Origin: Promethearchaeota archaeon
GTDB lineage: Archaea; Asgardarchaeota; Lokiarchaeia; Sigynarchaeales; SOKP01
Assembly: GCA_019057975.1 (NCBI GenBank)
Contig: JAHLWJ010000215.1
Coordinates: forward strand, 1 to 7,519
DNA: 7,519 bases
Direction of reading: 5' to 3'
The position numbers and the translations under genes are program-made. The number at the start of each line of letters is the position of its first letter. The stretch's first letter is position 1. This document shows, piece after piece, positions 5,987-7,519 of the stretch. Below the pieces are notes generated by a model, which was not told where the DNA came from, searched no databases, and was given only the letters and a program-made list of their open reading frames with translations.

Positions 5987-6370
5987 ATAAAACTAGGCGA
6001 AATAGCAGATTTATTTGATATACCTGAAAATTTGCTAAAAATTAGATTGAATCATCTCAAAAGAAAGGGATTTGTAATATTTGATAAGAAGTCTAAAGCT
6101 TATAAATCTACTCTAACCAAGAAAGCTCTAAACAAGAGAATGGAGGATTTTCCGAAAGCTGATTCAGTTGAGTATTGCAAAAAAAAGAGTCTTTTAGATA
6201 TTGCAACAGTCATCTCTTATTTTTATAAAAAAAAGACGAAACCTGAAGTCATATTTAATAAACCAGATCCACATAGAGAAGTAGATGTAATCTGGGGGAA
6301 TTAGGTTTCTGTTAAAAGTAAAAATGATGACGCTCTAAGATTTTTAGATGAAATCCTTAGTAAGAATTAA
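5987..6370 (+). pseudogene. Decayed winged-helix protein with possible PD-(D/E)XK nuclease end
   Basis: A frame of about 127 codons with a good RBS (AGGAGA, 5977-5982), but ATA where a start codon is expected (5987) and TAG at 6302-6304. It opens IKLGEIADLFDIPENLLKI followed by RLNHLKRKGFVIFD and a tyrosine-containing wing: a clear winged-helix/HTH pattern. After a helical stretch comes PHREVDVIWGN, TAG, VSVKSKNDDALRFLDEIL. Ignoring the TAG, the strand-Asp-strand-VxVK pattern resembles a PD-(D/E)XK restriction-type core (EVDVI...VEVK), with Ser where Glu would be expected. The tail ends at TAA 6368-6370. The lost start and nonsense codon suggest inactivation. A TTG at 6032 gives a 90-residue frame but cuts into the recognition part of the HTH. 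The HTH is fairly clear; the nuclease assignment is tentative. Confidence 0.5.
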
Positions 6371-6387
6371 AAGAAAATATAATTTTA

Positions 6388-6431
6388 TGAGAAACTTAGG
6401 CTCGAATCCCTCTTTTTTCCATAGTTTCTTA
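6388..6431. repeat. Hairpin with tRNA T-arm-like loop
   Basis: AGAAACT (6390-6396) and AGTTTCT (6423-6429) are exact inverted copies. One G-T and one T-A pair extend the stem outward (6388-6396 with 6423-6431), and GG/CC pair inside. The loop contains GGCTCGAATCCCTC, close to the T-loop of tRNA genes, but the 5' half of the T stem does not pair and no other tRNA arm is present. It follows the decayed wHTH gene by 17 bases, so it could act as a transcription terminator, be a tRNA-derived attachment remnant, or be chance. Confidence 0.4.
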
Positions 6432-6634
6432 AAAAAGTGGCATAAAAAGTATCTGCTCGTTATTAGAGAAAATTAAAATTAGAGTTAAAAACTTCAATAT
6501 TTTTAAAGTCTTCTATGCATAACCTTTAGAATTTTTTTATAAAGATCAATCACCAACTAATTTTTGTCTTATATAAGTATAAACAAATGAAGATAAATAC
6601 TTTATATAAGTATAAATAATTGGTAATAACCATT
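6432..6634. other. Convergent intergenic region with tandem TATA-like repeats
   Basis: This gap between convergent gene ends contains no reading frame I can support. Its only clear structure is the 15-base direct repeat annotated separately. The rest is AT-rich with short A and T runs that could terminate transcripts from either side, for example the T run near 6534-6540. Confidence 0.4.
6569..6616 (+). repeat. Two 15-base direct repeats TTATATAAGTATAAA, 33 bases apart
   Basis: TTATATAAGTATAAA occurs exactly at 6569-6583 and again at 6602-6616, start to start 33 bases, close to three helical turns. Each copy contains the palindrome TTATATAA and looks like an archaeal TATA box. They lie between convergent genes, where promoters for the annotated genes are not expected, so they may be protein-binding sites, iteron-like elements, promoters of an unseen RNA, or a small local duplication. 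Confidence 0.55.
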
Positions 6635-6842
6635 TTAGAGAATTAAAAGTGTGTTGTTACTTAGAGATAAAACAATATCTTCCAATTCTCTTTCTGGATA
6701 GTTATCGTATTTCAAACTTATGAGTTTCATTCCCAACAACTTTTCTTTCATTTTTTCTGCAACACTCTCCACAGACTCCATGAGTAGCAGAAGGCATCGC
6801 TTGAACAGGATTCAAATCTTTTCCGCATTGCTTACGTTTCAT
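6635..6842 (-). CDS. Small zinc-ribbon protein, probable one-base frameshift
   Basis: From ATG at 6840-6842, with RBS AAAGAGG just upstream, the direct reading gives 46 residues (MKRKQCGKDLNPVQAMPSAT, then HGVCGECCRK) and stops at 6702. Cys6, Cys24, Cys27 and Cys28 with THGVCxxC suggest a small zinc ribbon, although the first pair has one Cys where CxxC would be usual. At the A6 run (minus strand, 6751-6756), removing one base switches to a frame that continues MKEKLLGMKLISLKYDNYPE, then RELEDIVLSLSNN, to TAA at 6635-6637. That tail looks more protein-like than the 16-residue tail of the direct reading, so the original product was probably about 68 residues. It is the last gene of a minus-strand operon, 29 bases after the broken TIR-like gene. 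Function is unknown. Confidence 0.5.
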
Positions 6843-6871
6843 TATCTATACCTCTTTCTTTGTTAATTAGC

Positions 6872-7284
6872 CTATTCTAATTCAAATTGTTTAATTATTT
6901 CCTTAATTTCTCGTTGAATTTTGTCTTTATCCTTTCCTGATTCAAATTCAATTTTACCCATAATATTAGCGTCTTTAAACACGTCTCGAATTGATTCTAT
7001 AGTACTTCTTTCGATCATTTAAATAATTGGTTTTCTCAAACTCTTAGCATAAAAGACATATTCTATCAATTCACTCTCTTCAAAAAATTGATTGGAAATA
7101 GCAAAAACGCAGAATTTTGATCGTTCCATTACTTCTTTCCAGCTCAAGTTATCTCCCTCTTTTTCATTAGAGACACCCTAATGATATCGTTTCCTTCAAT
7201 TCTAATAATCTGTATATTTCTACCTAGAAAAAGTACACCTTTTTTCTCCTCTAATCCATAACTCGATTCTTAATTTTTTAGCAT
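6872..7284 (-). pseudogene. Broken TIR-like domain gene
   Basis: Starting at ATG 7282-7284 (RBS AGGA eight bases before), the frame reads MLKN, TAA, then ESSYGLEEKKGVLFLGRN and on. Adding one A to the A5 run (minus strand, 7160-7164) joins it to EGDNLSWKEVMERSKFCVFA, then ISNQFFEESELIEYVFYAKS and LRKPII, TAA (7019-7021), then MIERSTIESIRDVFKDAN and a Lys/Glu-rich helix ending at TAG 6872-6874. The total is about 137 codons, a usual TIR domain length. The middle part (GDN, S-x-K-hydrophobic strand ending S, then ES-x-x-x-E and RKPII) follows the second half of TIR domains, which serve as signalling scaffolds or NAD+-cleaving enzymes in immunity. The first half is not convincingly TIR. Two nonsense codons plus a frameshift argue for inactivation. 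A SEFIR or other flavodoxin-like fold is an alternative. Confidence 0.55.
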
Positions 7285-7322
7285 AGATAAAGTCCTATTA
7301 ACAATTTTCTAAACTCTTTTTT

Positions 7323-7519
7323 TTATCTAAAAATATTGAAGTATTTAATCCCAGTATTAACCCCACACATAGCCAAAAGTATGATGGACGCGATAATGAC
7401 GCCAATCATCTTATCTCGATACCGCTGACCTCCCCAAATTAGGAAAAGCATTCCAATTATGAGTCCTAATAAGCCCATAATCGAACCAAGTGCGATTAAA
7501 TACTCAACTCCTTCTAAAA
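7323..7519 (-). CDS. Partial two-TM membrane protein, start outside the window
   Basis: An open frame of 64 codons runs in from the right edge and ends at TAA 7323-7325. It contains two hydrophobic helices, about residues 6-27 (YLIALGSIMGLLGLIIGMLF) and 36-53 (MIGVIIASIILLAM), joined by a basic turn (GGQRYRDK), and a short tail NIFR. No start with an RBS is seen inside the window, so the N-terminus lies beyond it; a GGAG near the edge has no start codon at a suitable distance in this frame. Its stop lies 38 bases before the ATG of the broken TIR-like gene on the same strand, so the two were probably co-transcribed. I do not recognise the family; a small membrane anchor or effector is possible. 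Confidence 0.6.
   Translation of the reverse strand, partial: LEGVEYLIALGSIMGLLGLIIGMLFLIWGGQRYRDKMIGVIIASIILLAMCGVNTGIKYFNIFR

Noticed and set aside
6302..6304. In-frame TAG as pyrrolysine
   Set aside because: The same frame also has TAA TAA, TGA and a missing start, so simple decay explains it better.
6399..6423. A complete tRNA gene
   Set aside because: Only a T-loop-like string is present; the T stem does not pair and no anticodon or D arm is found.
6486..6506. ACTTCAATATTTTTA also occurs on the minus strand near 7333-7347, at the end of the partial two-TM gene
   Set aside because: A single 15-base match in AT-rich sequence of this length can arise by chance, and the flanks do not align convincingly.

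Overview
This AT-rich window reads as an accessory region of an archaeal chromosome, most likely an Asgard (Lokiarchaeia-like) archaeon. The evidence for archaea is TATA-type promoter boxes, purine-rich ribosome binding sites and a remnant of a CooC-type CO dehydrogenase maturation ATPase. The evidence for Asgard is the C-terminal half of a Ras/Arf-type small GTPase (NKYD and TIAIKGQGI motifs) at the left edge, plus a long SDS22-like leucine-rich-repeat protein. The lineage is inferred from motifs only; no search was run.

Layout. Bases 1-405 hold debris: a small-GTPase C-terminal fragment (minus) and a doubtful 45-residue ORF (plus). Bases 406-2928 (minus) encode the dominant gene, an 840-residue protein with two LRR blocks, a helical/winged-helix-like linker and a C-terminal NYN (PIN-like) nuclease domain with its acidic residues in place. 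An AT-rich spacer follows, then a four-TM membrane protein (3267-3953, minus), a CooC-like fragment (4159-4308, minus) and a short ribbon-helix-helix-like gene (4501-4674, plus) that ends just after an A_AAA_AAG slippery run. Bases 4765-5554 (minus) hold a tight two-gene operon: a small winged-helix protein followed by a Gly-rich membrane-hairpin protein.

From 5555 onward most genes look broken. A divergent promoter region leads (plus) into two decayed genes, the second with winged-helix and possible PD-(D/E)XK character, interrupted only by in-frame stops. A hairpin and a pair of TATA-like direct repeats sit between the convergent gene ends. On the minus strand a second operon runs in from the right edge: a partial two-TM protein, a broken TIR-like gene, and a small zinc-ribbon gene with a probable one-base frameshift.

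The content (LRR-nuclease, TIR-like remnant, membrane proteins, small DNA-binding proteins, possible endonuclease remnant, many pseudogenes) resembles a defence or mobile-element island. The LRR-NYN protein is the best candidate for an undescribed system: a repeat-based recognition module joined in one chain to a predicted RNase. Any link to neighbouring genes is inference from position only. Some single-base frameshifts in A runs could be assembly errors; the in-frame nonsense codons are harder to explain that way.
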